From NCBI GenBank assembly GCA_045586925.1, contig JAZNBG010000015.1, positions 10,800-74,799 on the forward strand: a DNA stretch of 64,000 nucleotides, given 5' to 3'. Made by a program: the position numbers and the translations under genes. The stretch comes from SIG440 sp045586925. GTDB taxonomy: Bacteria > Bacillota > Clostridia > Monoglobales > Monoglobaceae. Positions within the stretch are counted from its first letter, which is position 1. Each line of letters starts with the position of its first letter. Below are positions 51,809 to 60,242 of the stretch, one piece after another. A model generated the notes under the pieces. It was given only the letters and a program-made list of their open reading frames with translations. It searched no databases and was not told where the DNA came from.

Positions 51809-51858
51809 ATTGACAAAGTGAAAAGTTTATGGCAAAATTAATACAATCGCACGTGCGA
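51809..51858 (+). promoter_or_regulatory. Promoter and palindromic operator of the 168-residue gene
   Basis: TTGACA (51809-51814) and CAAAAT (51832-51837) are 17 bp apart. A perfect palindrome TCGCACGTGCGA (51847-51858) lies at or just after the expected start. Confidence 0.55.
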
Positions 51859-51883
51859 AATATTTTGTAAGGAACTGTTATGT

Positions 51884-52390
51884 ATGAATATAATTAAGGA
51901 GATTGAAATAACCCGTAACCGATTAATAAATGAAATTAATATTGAGATGGATTTATTACTAGAAAGGGTTAAGGACTTTCAGGGAGATGTTGAGAAGACG
52001 GCTGTATCAGAAATATTTGAATATAGCTATCCACTGTCTGATAGCACTGCTATTTTTAAAGGGAAGAAGCCGGTTGCTGTAATTTTTGCAAACAATAGTA
52101 GAGTTGAGGCACATACGTGGAAAAAAGTTGTAGAAGCAATTATACGTGATTGCATTTCTGACAAACGGAAAAAAGAAACATTGTTTTCCATGTGTGGAAG
52201 GATTGCTGGTAATACAAGGGTCATACTCTCTACAGACAATAGTTCAATGATGAGCCCGCTTAAGATTGATGAAAACTTATATTTGGAATCACATTATGAT
52301 ACAGAAACATTACTTAAGATTCTAACCCAGAGAATTTTGGATAATGTGGGATACGATTATACGAAAATTTTGATCGCGTTACGGAAATAA
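51884..52390 (+). CDS. Island protein of unknown function, 168 residues
   Basis: A predicted soluble, mixed alpha/beta protein: an N-terminal helix (IKEIEITRNRLINEINIEMDLLLERVKDFQ), then KKPVAVIFANNSRVEAHTWKKVVEAIIRDCISDKRKKETLF and a C-terminal helix region ending ILTQRILDNVGYDYTKILIALRK. No catalytic motif or signal peptide was recognised. AAGGAA lies 13 bases upstream. It sits behind an operator-rich promoter between hicB and a truncated HicB gene, so a defence, regulatory or toxin-type function is possible but unproven. Confidence 0.7.
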   Translation: MNIIKEIEITRNRLINEINIEMDLLLERVKDFQGDVEKTAVSEIFEYSYPLSDSTAIFKGKKPVAVIFANNSRVEAHTWKKVVEAIIRDCISDKRKKETLFSMCGRIAGNTRVILSTDNSSMMSPLKIDENLYLESHYDTETLLKILTQRILDNVGYDYTKILIALRK

Positions 52391-52489
52391 AGTAATTTAT
52401 GACATTTACATATTAGATTTGCCTGAGAGAAAATTTGACTTCTGTTGACAGTAAGACCTATAATTGGTTGCATTGGATGATATAAGGTT

Positions 52490-52566
52490 AATGCGTAATA
52501 ATACGTATTAAAAAATTAAAAATAGAGCAACTGGGATTTTAATACGCCCTAATACGTAATAATGCG
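52490..52566. repeat. Cluster of TAATRCGTA operator-like repeats
   Basis: Five copies of TAAT(A/G)CG lie at about 52490, 52499, 52540, 52550 and 52559, including a perfect palindrome TAATACGTATTA at 52499-52510. The shared TAATACGT core also appears in the hicA promoter. Confidence 0.7.
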
Positions 52567-52606
52567 TACTAGGGCTTGTGCACAGTTTGCCAGAGGGAAA
52601 CTTGAT

Positions 52607-52801
52607 ATGAATGATATTTTAGAACATAAGGGATATAAAGGAACTGTCGAATACTCATCAGAAGACAATATTCTTTTTGGGAAAGTAATAGGGATAAAAG
52701 GTTTGATTTCATACGAAGGGCAGAGCATAGAAGAATTAAAGGTGGATTTTATGAGCGCAATTGACGATTATATGGATGTCAATGCTAAAATGATAGAGTG
52801 A
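52607..52801 (+). CDS. Truncated HicB-like protein (N-terminal domain only)
   Basis: A 64-residue protein. HKGYKGTVEYSSEDNILFGKVIGIKGLISYEGQSIEELKVDFMSAIDDYMD matches the HicB N-terminal domain, but the usual RHH DNA-binding tail of about 40 residues is absent because a stop follows DVNAKMIE. It is preceded by GAGGGAA and an operator-like repeat cluster. It may be a broken antitoxin or a partner-domain-only variant; no toxin gene lies beside it. Confidence 0.75.
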   Translation: MNDILEHKGYKGTVEYSSEDNILFGKVIGIKGLISYEGQSIEELKVDFMSAIDDYMDVNAKMIE

Positions 52802-52837
52802 TTATCGTAATTATGTCTGATATTCGTTAGAATTGTT

Positions 52838-53119
52838 ACTAGGAATTGAAAAGTGCGGTGGGTGTTTTATCCAAGATTATTTTTAGTTAAATAAAACCCT
52901 TTAATCCCTTTATTCATCAGGCTTTCAGAGGGGGTTAGAAGCCCCAAAATCTAAAAATCCTTTACGGGTAAAAATTTGCAAATTTTGCACAAATGTTAGA
53001 AAAGTGTTAGAAAGATTTACAAAAAACAGTCCGCAGAACAAATTTGCAAAATTTATAACACTCCAATAATTATATCACAAAGTTTTTCTTTGTTCAATAA
53101 AAATATTGTTTTAGAAATT
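52838..53119. repeat. Island boundary direct repeat, copy 2
   Basis: Starts ACTAGGAATTGAAAAGTGCG and includes the same GTTAGAAAAGTGTTAG block as 48189-48470. Copies agree over most of their length but have many substitutions, so the duplication is not recent. Confidence 0.8.
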
Positions 53120-53143
53120 TAAAAGAAAAATTTAAGTTTTTAG

Positions 53144-53244
53144 AAAAAAATACTAGGTAAAAGTCAAGAGAGATTAATAATACCTCAGAGTATGATATCA
53201 ATGACGACTTTTTTGACACAGATGAAGACGATAACTGGGATTGA
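53144..53244 (+). pseudogene. Gene remnant, acidic C-terminal tail
   Basis: An open frame without start codon reads an acidic tail, DINDDFFDTDEDDNWD then stop. This looks like the end of a larger deleted gene of the island. The source family is not recognised. Confidence 0.35.
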
Positions 53245-53302
53245 AAATGATTGTGTGAGACGACTATACCTATCAATAACACGAAAAGTGTTAAATTAAA
53301 GA

Positions 53303-53342
53303 ATACGCTGTATAGCAAGATGAGCCTTGCCATACAGCGTAT
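53303..53342 (-). terminator. Terminator at the end of the catabolic operon
   Basis: ATACGCTGTAT (53303-53313) pairs with ATACAGCGTAT (53332-53342), with an inner GCAA/TTGC extension. It lies about 75 bases after the GH2 stop. Confidence 0.65.
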
Positions 53343-53417
53343 TTGTTTGTTTTGAAAACGAAAACTATAGTTAAGTCATAATTCAAATTACATTTTAATT
53401 CCATTAAAATCATTATC

Positions 53418-56273
53418 TTATCGGATATAAAACTCAAAGCAAATCTCTTTTTCAGACAACTTATACTTTTCTAAAAGTTTCGGACCGCACGCATTTGATC
53501 CCACACCTGAATTTTTATAGTCTATGCGAATGTTGGTTGATTCGTCTTTGATAAGTTCATTTTGATGAGTAGCATCCATCAACATTTTGGATGTATAATG
53601 AGAAACATTTATATCCATTTTGTTTGAAGCTTTAAATAAAAGGCCATTTTCGATTTTAAGATATTTTGTGTTTGTATGGTTTCCGTGCTCCTGGGGCACA
53701 ATGTAGTTTACATATTCACTGTCTGCATCACTGTAATATCGATCAATCATAGATGCATGATGCATATCAATATAGTTTTCATAAGGCCCCATACCAAAAT
53801 ATTCGAACTTCGATTTTTCGTAAGGAACTTTTATTTCAAAGCCAAGACGAGGCAACCACTGACATTCGTCTTTGACTTTACCTTTAAGCTCTACCGCAAT
53901 TGTACCATCTGACATCACGGTGTATTTTACCATGTACCTGAAATATGGTGTTCGCGAAATCCCTGCAAGACTTCCTTTTACCGTAACTTCATTTCCACAT
54001 AAATTACATTCATATATTTTGTTAAACTGTCGGTCAAGATTTTCTCCCTGCCACGAATTATGCCAATACCACAACTGTTTGACATTTCTTTCGTTGTCAA
54101 TTGGTGCACGCATCGATGTTATTGCAATAGGAGCGGTTATTTGCTCCTTGCCATTTTTTATTAAACTTAAAAATGTTCCCATGTCTTTTGAAAAAGTATA
54201 TTTAAATCCTTCTGCAAAAAAGATAATGGAATTTTCTGTTTCTGTTACGGTTGCAGGAACAGAATTTTTGCTTTCTTGCTTAATTTCAACTGGCAGTTCC
54301 AACTGTTTTTGTGCCACGCAATAGCCTGTTTTGTCATAAAGATAGCAATTAACATAGGCGCCAAGTCTGCAATTTTCTGGAATGGAAATTTTTATTTTTG
54401 CATTTCGTTTGGGGGCTACATCCAGAACTTGCTCTTTTTCTTCTATAAGTTCTCCATCAATTTTTATTTCATATTTAAATTTGTATTCCGACAGATTTGT
54501 AAAATCATATCTGTTAAAAACTACAATTTCATCACAGTTAAGCTCGCAATCCATATACTGGTATGCAAATTTTACTTCTAATGAACCTGCTTTTAAACCT
54601 CTGTTATGGAATACCAGACCATCAGAACAGAAGTTTGCGTCATGTGTAAGTTCGCCTTCAAAATCCCCGCCGTATTTAGGAACTCCATCCACAACAACTG
54701 TATGATCTGCCCACTCCCAAACACAGCCACCGATTAACTTTTTGTGTTTATATATCAAATCCCAGTAATCAAAAACATCCCCGGGACCATTGCCCATTGC
54801 GTGGACATATTCACACAAAAAGTATGGTTGGTTAAAATCAGAGTCTTCAGCTTTTTCCTTCACGTCAGCAATAGGCTTATACATAACCGAGAAAATATCT
54901 ACCTTGTGGGCATGATTAATCGTGTCTGAAACATTTGGGTCAGGTGATGTTATGTCGCGACAGGCGCCCTCATAATGTACCAGTCTGTTTTTATCTTGGT
55001 CCCTTATATAATCTATCATAGCAATATGATTATCCCCGAATCCGCTTTCATTACCTGCCGACCAGGAAAAAATTGAACAATGATTTTTATCTCTGTTATA
55101 CATCCGCTCCATTCTGTCAATAAATGCCGGTTTCCAATCAGGATTTGCGCAAAACCATTCGGGATTATCTATGCAATCATATGAGTACCCTCCCGCTTTT
55201 CTGTACATTCCGCCATGAGTTTCAAGATCGGTTTCAACCATAACATAAAAACCAAGCTCGTCGCACATATCAAGAAAAGCAGGGGTGGGAGGATAGTGCG
55301 CTGTTCTGACGGTATTAATGTTCAGTTTTTTCATCAAAAGCAAGTCGTTTCTGATTTCCTCATTGGTCATGGCCCAACCATTTAAAGGATGGGTGTCGTG
55401 GTGATTTACACCTTTAAGCTTTACTTCAACACCGTTTACCAAAAATTCATTATCGTTTCCTATGCCGTATGTAACAAAACCAACCTTTTGGCAAATAATC
55501 TCATTTTTGTATTCAAAAACCAGTTCATAAAGATAGGGTTTTTCCGCATTCCACAACACAGGTGCGTCAACCATAAATGTTGCCTCTTTGGACGCTTTTT
55601 TCTTGTTAATAAGATTATGTTCGGCATCAAAAAGTGAAATTTGGGAATCACCATCAAAAACTATATTGATGTTATTATCACGAGTGGTTATATTGATGTC
55701 TTTAACGTGTCCAATGGGTCGACATAGAATATAAACATCTCTGAAAATGCCATTAAATCTGAAGAAATCCTGGTCTTCAAGATAACTTCCCCAACACCAC
55801 TTGTGAACCTTTGCTGTTATGGTGTTTTCTCCCGCAACAACAAACGCCGAAATGTCAAATTCAGCCTGTAAATGACTTCCCTGGGAAAAGCCTGCATATT
55901 TGTCGTTGATATAAAGATCAATACAGCTCGACACACCTTCAAAAACTATATATGTTTTTTGGGATGGGTCGTCTACGAAGAATTCCCTTTTGTAAACACC
56001 CATAGGATTTTTGTCGGGAACAAAAGGAGGGTCATAAGGAAACGGATATGCAACATTTGCATAGTTGGGGTTTCCGTAGCCCCTAACCTGCCAACATGAC
56101 GGAACATCTATCTTTCCCCATTCTTTATCCGGAGAACCTTCTTCAAAATCCGCATCATAATATTTAAAATCCCACAATCCATTAAGGCTTGTATAGCCAC
56201 TTGAAGGAATATAATATGCTCTTTGGGGCTCTCTGTTTTCACTGATATAATTTAAATCCTCATACTTTTTCAT
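53418..56273 (-). CDS. GH2 family beta-galactosidase-like hydrolase
   Basis: A 951-residue glycosidase with the full GH2 plan: jelly-roll N-terminus (GLWDFKYYD, IDVPSCWQVRGYGNPNY), Ig-like domains, a TIM barrel (GVNHHDTHPLNGWAMTNEEIRNDLLLMK, TVRTAHYPP), and a beta-galactosidase small-chain-like C-terminus (GYEIKVPYEKSKFEYFGMGPYENYID). Catalytic acid/base Glu409 is in SWSAGNESG and nucleophile Glu488 in FLCEYVHAMGNGPGD. No signal peptide. LacZ-like activity is likely, but the acid-sugar operon leaves other beta-glycosides open. It is the last gene of the operon. Confidence 0.9.
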   Translation of the reverse strand: MKKYEDLNYISENREPQRAYYIPSSGYTSLNGLWDFKYYDADFEEGSPDKEWGKIDVPSCWQVRGYGNPNYANVAYPFPYDPPFVPDKNPMGVYKREFFVDDPSQKTYIVFEGVSSCIDLYINDKYAGFSQGSHLQAEFDISAFVVAGENTITAKVHKWCWGSYLEDQDFFRFNGIFRDVYILCRPIGHVKDINITTRDNNINIVFDGDSQISLFDAEHNLINKKKASKEATFMVDAPVLWNAEKPYLYELVFEYKNEIICQKVGFVTYGIGNDNEFLVNGVEVKLKGVNHHDTHPLNGWAMTNEEIRNDLLLMKKLNINTVRTAHYPPTPAFLDMCDELGFYVMVETDLETHGGMYRKAGGYSYDCIDNPEWFCANPDWKPAFIDRMERMYNRDKNHCSIFSWSAGNESGFGDNHIAMIDYIRDQDKNRLVHYEGACRDITSPDPNVSDTINHAHKVDIFSVMYKPIADVKEKAEDSDFNQPYFLCEYVHAMGNGPGDVFDYWDLIYKHKKLIGGCVWEWADHTVVVDGVPKYGGDFEGELTHDANFCSDGLVFHNRGLKAGSLEVKFAYQYMDCELNCDEIVVFNRYDFTNLSEYKFKYEIKIDGELIEEKEQVLDVAPKRNAKIKISIPENCRLGAYVNCYLYDKTGYCVAQKQLELPVEIKQESKNSVPATVTETENSIIFFAEGFKYTFSKDMGTFLSLIKNGKEQITAPIAITSMRAPIDNERNVKQLWYWHNSWQGENLDRQFNKIYECNLCGNEVTVKGSLAGISRTPYFRYMVKYTVMSDGTIAVELKGKVKDECQWLPRLGFEIKVPYEKSKFEYFGMGPYENYIDMHHASMIDRYYSDADSEYVNYIVPQEHGNHTNTKYLKIENGLLFKASNKMDINVSHYTSKMLMDATHQNELIKDESTNIRIDYKNSGVGSNACGPKLLEKYKLSEKEICFEFYIR

Positions 56274-56315
56274 AATTTTCTCCTCTTTCTATAAATAAAG
56301 TGGTCAAATTTGTCT

Positions 56316-58226
56316 TTACTTTTCTGCGGATTTCGGTTCAACAGATGTCAAATAAAAATCAAATTTATAGCTTCCCGTAATCCACTGAGGATTTCCTGTT
56401 CCCCACATATTGTTGAAAAGGTTAAAAACAACCTTTGGTGTTGTGCTTTGTTTATAATCGTTGCAACAACATCTGTATATTTTGCTTTCGCCAAAAGAAA
56501 CCAATGGTGTATGAACAGGAGAGACTTTTGTATCGTTTACTTTCACATATTTGTCAACAGCAAAAATTCCTCTGTTGGCACCCAATACCACATCTATGTC
56601 GGGGTCAATGTCTATGCCACTCTTTTGAACAATAATTTTTTCAAATGGTTTTTCTAAATTAACAATAAAATGGCCGCCTTCGATATACAATGTAGGTTCC
56701 TTTTTCAATAGCGTAACATTTACCAAAAGTTGTGTTTCCAAAATCTTTGCCGTTATTTTTATTTCTCTGGGATTTCCAAAGTCTGCAACAGATTCTTCGG
56801 GTGTGGTGTATTTTGCCTCAATAAATGAGTCACAAATATTTACATCCGAAAGTATAAGGCCAAACTCGGCATCGTCCACATCGGGATATGCTTTTCTTCC
56901 AAAATCCTCAATCGACCAGGGTACCTTTAATCTTAAATAATCATCAAGGTATTGTTCCATGCGTTTTTTACCAACAATTTCGTACAGGTAGTTAAATGTT
57001 ATTTTCTCATGGGTAATTTTATTTTGTGCCACAATCAGATTGTTTTCAAAACCCAGTTTCCAATACTCATTGTTTGTAACTGAAGCTGACTTATCAACCT
57101 CATCAGCAAATAACGCTTTTGCCTCATTTGCGGCATCAAGGCAGTTAGACGCCCATTCTCGCTCCTGGTTCCAGCCTTGATTTGCATAAAGATACATCTC
57201 GCTTTTCAGTGCTTCCTTCAACTCTTCTTTTTTATAAACTCTGTTTGCAAGGTATTTCTTTGTATCCACGCCGCCGCTATGTTCGCCAAAAAGCAGAGCA
57301 TTTTCGTAATATTTTTCTTTTAAAGCTTGATATTTACTGTTGCCGCTTAAATCATTATTTTCTTCAAGTTCCATAAAAATCTTACGGGCTTCCCTGATAT
57401 TTGCTGCACTTTCAGGGAAGGCTCCCAGACAATGTATCCAGGAATCGCCCAATTCCCCACGGATAACCGGTAAATCACTCAAGTCACATTTTAATATTTC
57501 TGCCGCAAAATCGTCTAATGTTCCTGTAGTAAATTCTGCATCAGGATATACTTCGTGTGCCTTTTCCTTCAATTCATCAATAACGGTATAAGACTGAACA
57601 CCGCAATTATCATTTGTTTGTATTAAAGCCAGATGCACGGGATATTTCCACCCTTGTGGCGGCAAAATATTGCTTCCATAATCTTTGTTGTAGTAAACCA
57701 GAATACGATTTTTATTTTTGCTCTCCCACCAAAACAATACCGGAACATCAGGAGTGGTACTTGCGGGATTACATCCCAAATGCAAAAATTTCACTCCATT
57801 TTCCCACAGAACATCAACAATAGCTTGCGTATGACCCGGAACATCCGTCATTTTTGCGGCAATGGGCATAGGCTTATTAAATCTTTCAGAAAGTCGCCTT
57901 GAATAGTTAAGTGCATTGTTCAACTCGTCTTTTGTGAAAAACTCGGTTCTTAATGTAAATGGCAATGCGTGCCACTTCAACTGATCGTTTAAAATAAGTT
58001 TTTCACAACGATTTTTTATGTCCTCGCTTGTAGAACGAAGCGCGTGATAAAGAGGGTATGCAGGCAAAGTCCATACAAAACGTTCTTCTTTAATATTATC
58101 GCTGCTTCTTTCACAGGTTTCCACTGCGTCCACAAGCATATTGGTAGCATACTTTTCAAGGATTTTTTGCGGCAGATCTGTAAAACCTATGTCAACATGT
58201 GTTTTAAAAACTGTTATGATTTTCAT
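56316..58226 (-). CDS. DUF5054/GH38-like glycosidase family protein
   Basis: A 636-residue cytoplasmic protein. KIITVFKTHVDIGFTDLPQKILEKYATNML at the start resembles the H-x-D zinc site at the N-terminus of GH38 alpha-mannosidases, and ERFVWTLPAYPLYHAL, MTDVPGHTQAIVDVLWENGVKFLHLGCNPAS and VIRGELGDSWIHCLGAFPESAANIREARKIFMELEE follow the GH38-type barrel. It lacks the long beta-sandwich of classical members. Proteins of this kind are annotated DUF5054; the substrate is unknown. It lies 42 bases before the GH2 gene in the same operon, and the two probably act on one oligosaccharide. Confidence 0.7.
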   Translation of the reverse strand: MKIITVFKTHVDIGFTDLPQKILEKYATNMLVDAVETCERSSDNIKEERFVWTLPAYPLYHALRSTSEDIKNRCEKLILNDQLKWHALPFTLRTEFFTKDELNNALNYSRRLSERFNKPMPIAAKMTDVPGHTQAIVDVLWENGVKFLHLGCNPASTTPDVPVLFWWESKNKNRILVYYNKDYGSNILPPQGWKYPVHLALIQTNDNCGVQSYTVIDELKEKAHEVYPDAEFTTGTLDDFAAEILKCDLSDLPVIRGELGDSWIHCLGAFPESAANIREARKIFMELEENNDLSGNSKYQALKEKYYENALLFGEHSGGVDTKKYLANRVYKKEELKEALKSEMYLYANQGWNQEREWASNCLDAANEAKALFADEVDKSASVTNNEYWKLGFENNLIVAQNKITHEKITFNYLYEIVGKKRMEQYLDDYLRLKVPWSIEDFGRKAYPDVDDAEFGLILSDVNICDSFIEAKYTTPEESVADFGNPREIKITAKILETQLLVNVTLLKKEPTLYIEGGHFIVNLEKPFEKIIVQKSGIDIDPDIDVVLGANRGIFAVDKYVKVNDTKVSPVHTPLVSFGESKIYRCCCNDYKQSTTPKVVFNLFNNMWGTGNPQWITGSYKFDFYLTSVEPKSAEK

Positions 58227-58290
58227 TTTTTCTCCTTTTGCATTTCATCATTTAGACTTGAATCAAGATTGCGGCATAACAATAGAATAA

Positions 58291-58917
58291 CTATAAAAGT
58301 TCCTTTATTTTATCGGCAACTGCCTTACCCAAAACCGTATATGCTTCATTTGTGAAATGACAGTAATCTGCATAATAATCGTTGCTCCAGTTGCGTGTTA
58401 ATTTATTAAGATCATTTACAAAAACACCATTCGCTTTTGCAACGTTTACTGCAATTTCATTATACCTGTCAACCGTAACATTATCTCTTGGATTAGGACT
58501 GGGCAAATTGTCAGGATTTATAGCTGTTGTGGTTGCAAAAATGATTTTAGCATTTTTAAATTTTATTTTAAGCAAATCAATAATCATTTTAATATTTTTA
58601 GCATATTCATCCTCGCTTGTTAGAGGCAGATTATATCCACCCCATTTGGCAATATCCCAATGCCCGCAGTTGAAATGAACAATGTCAACTAATGCCTCGT
58701 TATCAAATTTATTCTTCCATGTTTCAAGTGAAGAAATTGCATATTGAGTGCTGCGGCAATTATCGCCAACATAGAAGACCTCGGCCTTTTCCGGTAGTTC
58801 TTTTTTCACAGTCTCACAATATCCCAATCTGATTGAATCTCCTATGAGAAATACATTTGCTTTTTCTCCACTACAAAAAAATGCTATATTTGTTTTACTG
58901 TTTTCTGCATGCGCCAT
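58291..58917 (-). CDS. SGNH/GDSL-family hydrolase
   Basis: A 208-residue esterase-like protein. NVFLIGDSIRLGYCETVKKELPEKAEVFYVG carries the block I GDS with the nucleophile Ser, VHFNCGHWDIAKWGG carries the block III G-x-N-like motif, and YADYCHFTNEAYTVLGKAVADKI carries the catalytic D-x-x-H. Such enzymes remove acetyl or other acyl groups from sugars. The lack of a signal peptide and its place in the operon suggest deacylation of imported oligosaccharide. Confidence 0.82.
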   Translation of the reverse strand: MAHAENSKTNIAFFCSGEKANVFLIGDSIRLGYCETVKKELPEKAEVFYVGDNCRSTQYAISSLETWKNKFDNEALVDIVHFNCGHWDIAKWGGYNLPLTSEDEYAKNIKMIIDLLKIKFKNAKIIFATTTAINPDNLPSPNPRDNVTVDRYNEIAVNVAKANGVFVNDLNKLTRNWSNDYYADYCHFTNEAYTVLGKAVADKIKELL

Positions 58918-58937
58918 AATTTATTTCCTCCATTTTA

Positions 58938-59879
58938 TTATTTTATTCCTTCTAAAAGACCTTTTAAATAGCCTATGGCATACAGCCTTCCTAAAGCTGT
59001 ATACCCTGCTGTTTCCTGCGTTTCTCCTGCCATAAGAGGAACGTGGTCAACGCGAATAGGCACATCAATTCCGTGCTTTTGATAAAGTTTTAAAACATTT
59101 GCCATATCAATGGCGCCATTGTCGTGAAATGTTTCTCTGAATTTATACTTGTTTCCTTTTGCATTTCTGAAATGAACAAAAAATATCTTTTCAGAAAGTT
59201 TTGGAATAATCTCGTATAAATCTTCGCCCATTATATGAAATGTCGCCTGACACATTGTAACACCAAGCTTTTTGCTTTCTACAATATTTACAGCCTTTTT
59301 GATATTTTCATACGAAATCATAATTCGTTCCACCGCACCAAGTTTTTCAAGCGGGGGGTCATCGGGATGAAGTGCTAAATTGATATTATATTTTTCGGCA
59401 TAGGGAATAACTGCTTTTATGAAATATTCATAATTTTTCCACAGTTGTTTCTTTGTAATTTTCTTGTCTGTTGCTACAAAATTTGCCAAATCAAACCCTG
59501 TAACCAAGGCTCCGCCGCGTTCGTTTATGCTATCTGTTGTTCTCAACCATCCAATATGTGCCATAAAGTTAAAGCATATTGTGCGAATATCCAGCCTATC
59601 CATATAAGACATCATTGTTATAACCTTCTCAATACACTCATCACGCATATCATCTCCCGCTTTTATATGGTCGTGAAGTTCATTTGGCATTGGTTCGATG
59701 ACGATTGGTTTTACTCCAAAATCGGTAAATTTTTTGTATACTGTTTCCCAGTGACCAAAATCAGTAATGTCAAATTCACTATTTTCAGGCAACCTGACAA
59801 CTGCGTTTTCCACACCGCATTGTTTGGCAAAATCCCAGCATAAATCTCGTTCACTTTTAAAATAATCTGCTAAAATCAT
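58938..59879 (-). CDS. UxuA-family (mannonate dehydratase-like) protein
   Basis: A 313-residue xylose-isomerase-like barrel related to D-mannonate dehydratase. TICFNFMAHIGWLRTTDSINERGGALVTGFDLANF, NINLALHPDDPPLEKLG, CQATFHIMGEDLYEIIPKLSEKIFFVHFRNAKG and FHDNGAIDMANVLKLYQKHGIDVPIRVDHVP match UxuA metal and active-site motifs. It is shorter than classical UxuA (about 350-390). It would dehydrate an aldonic acid to a 2-keto-3-deoxy acid. Its stop overlaps the start region of the neighbouring cupin gene by 4 bases, so they are coupled. Confidence 0.85.
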   Translation of the reverse strand: MILADYFKSERDLCWDFAKQCGVENAVVRLPENSEFDITDFGHWETVYKKFTDFGVKPIVIEPMPNELHDHIKAGDDMRDECIEKVITMMSYMDRLDIRTICFNFMAHIGWLRTTDSINERGGALVTGFDLANFVATDKKITKKQLWKNYEYFIKAVIPYAEKYNINLALHPDDPPLEKLGAVERIMISYENIKKAVNIVESKKLGVTMCQATFHIMGEDLYEIIPKLSEKIFFVHFRNAKGNKYKFRETFHDNGAIDMANVLKLYQKHGIDVPIRVDHVPLMAGETQETAGYTALGRLYAIGYLKGLLEGIK

Positions 59880-60241
59880 TTCAAGCCCCCTTCGTCAAGG
59901 TAGATGACCTCTGTGTTTTTTTCACTTGTGTCCTTGTTTTCCACCACAAAAACCACCGCATCAGGTGAAAGAAGTATGGAATGCCACACCCCAATGGGAA
60001 TGTTATAAACTTTGTTCTTTTCCATTGAATAAGCCCGCAAGTCCTTTCCTGTGAAAAGCATTGCAATGCCATCAGAAAGAATAAAAGCCTCATTGGTTTT
60101 TAAATGCCGTTCGATTTTCTTAGGTGAATTATTTAAAGAAAGTTCATCCTTATAATTAATGACACCAACACGCCATTCCTCAAAGTTGACTAATACAGAA
60201 AATCCCGGCAAAGAACTTTCTTTTATTTGTATTTCTTCCAT
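59876..60241 (-). CDS. Small cupin-type protein
   Basis: A 121-residue single cupin barrel. HLKTNEAFILSDGIAMLFTG and YNIPIGVWHSILLSPDAVVFVVEN resemble the two cupin motifs, with His in GVWHS and Glu in NEAF. Family members include ureidoglycolate lyase-like and sugar epimerase-like proteins; a role in handling a sugar acid is possible, but the reaction is unknown. I start at the ATG at 60241, just after the SDR stop; an earlier ATG at 60268 would overlap that gene more. Confidence 0.7.
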   Translation of the reverse strand: MEEIQIKESSLPGFSVLVNFEEWRVGVINYKDELSLNNSPKKIERHLKTNEAFILSDGIAMLFTGKDLRAYSMEKNKVYNIPIGVWHSILLSPDAVVFVVENKDTSEKNTEVIYLDEGGLK

Positions 60242-60242
60242 A

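Noticed and set aside
48202..53119. Prophage
   Set aside because: No integrase, capsid, terminase, portal, tail or lysis genes are visible; only accessory genes and repeats.
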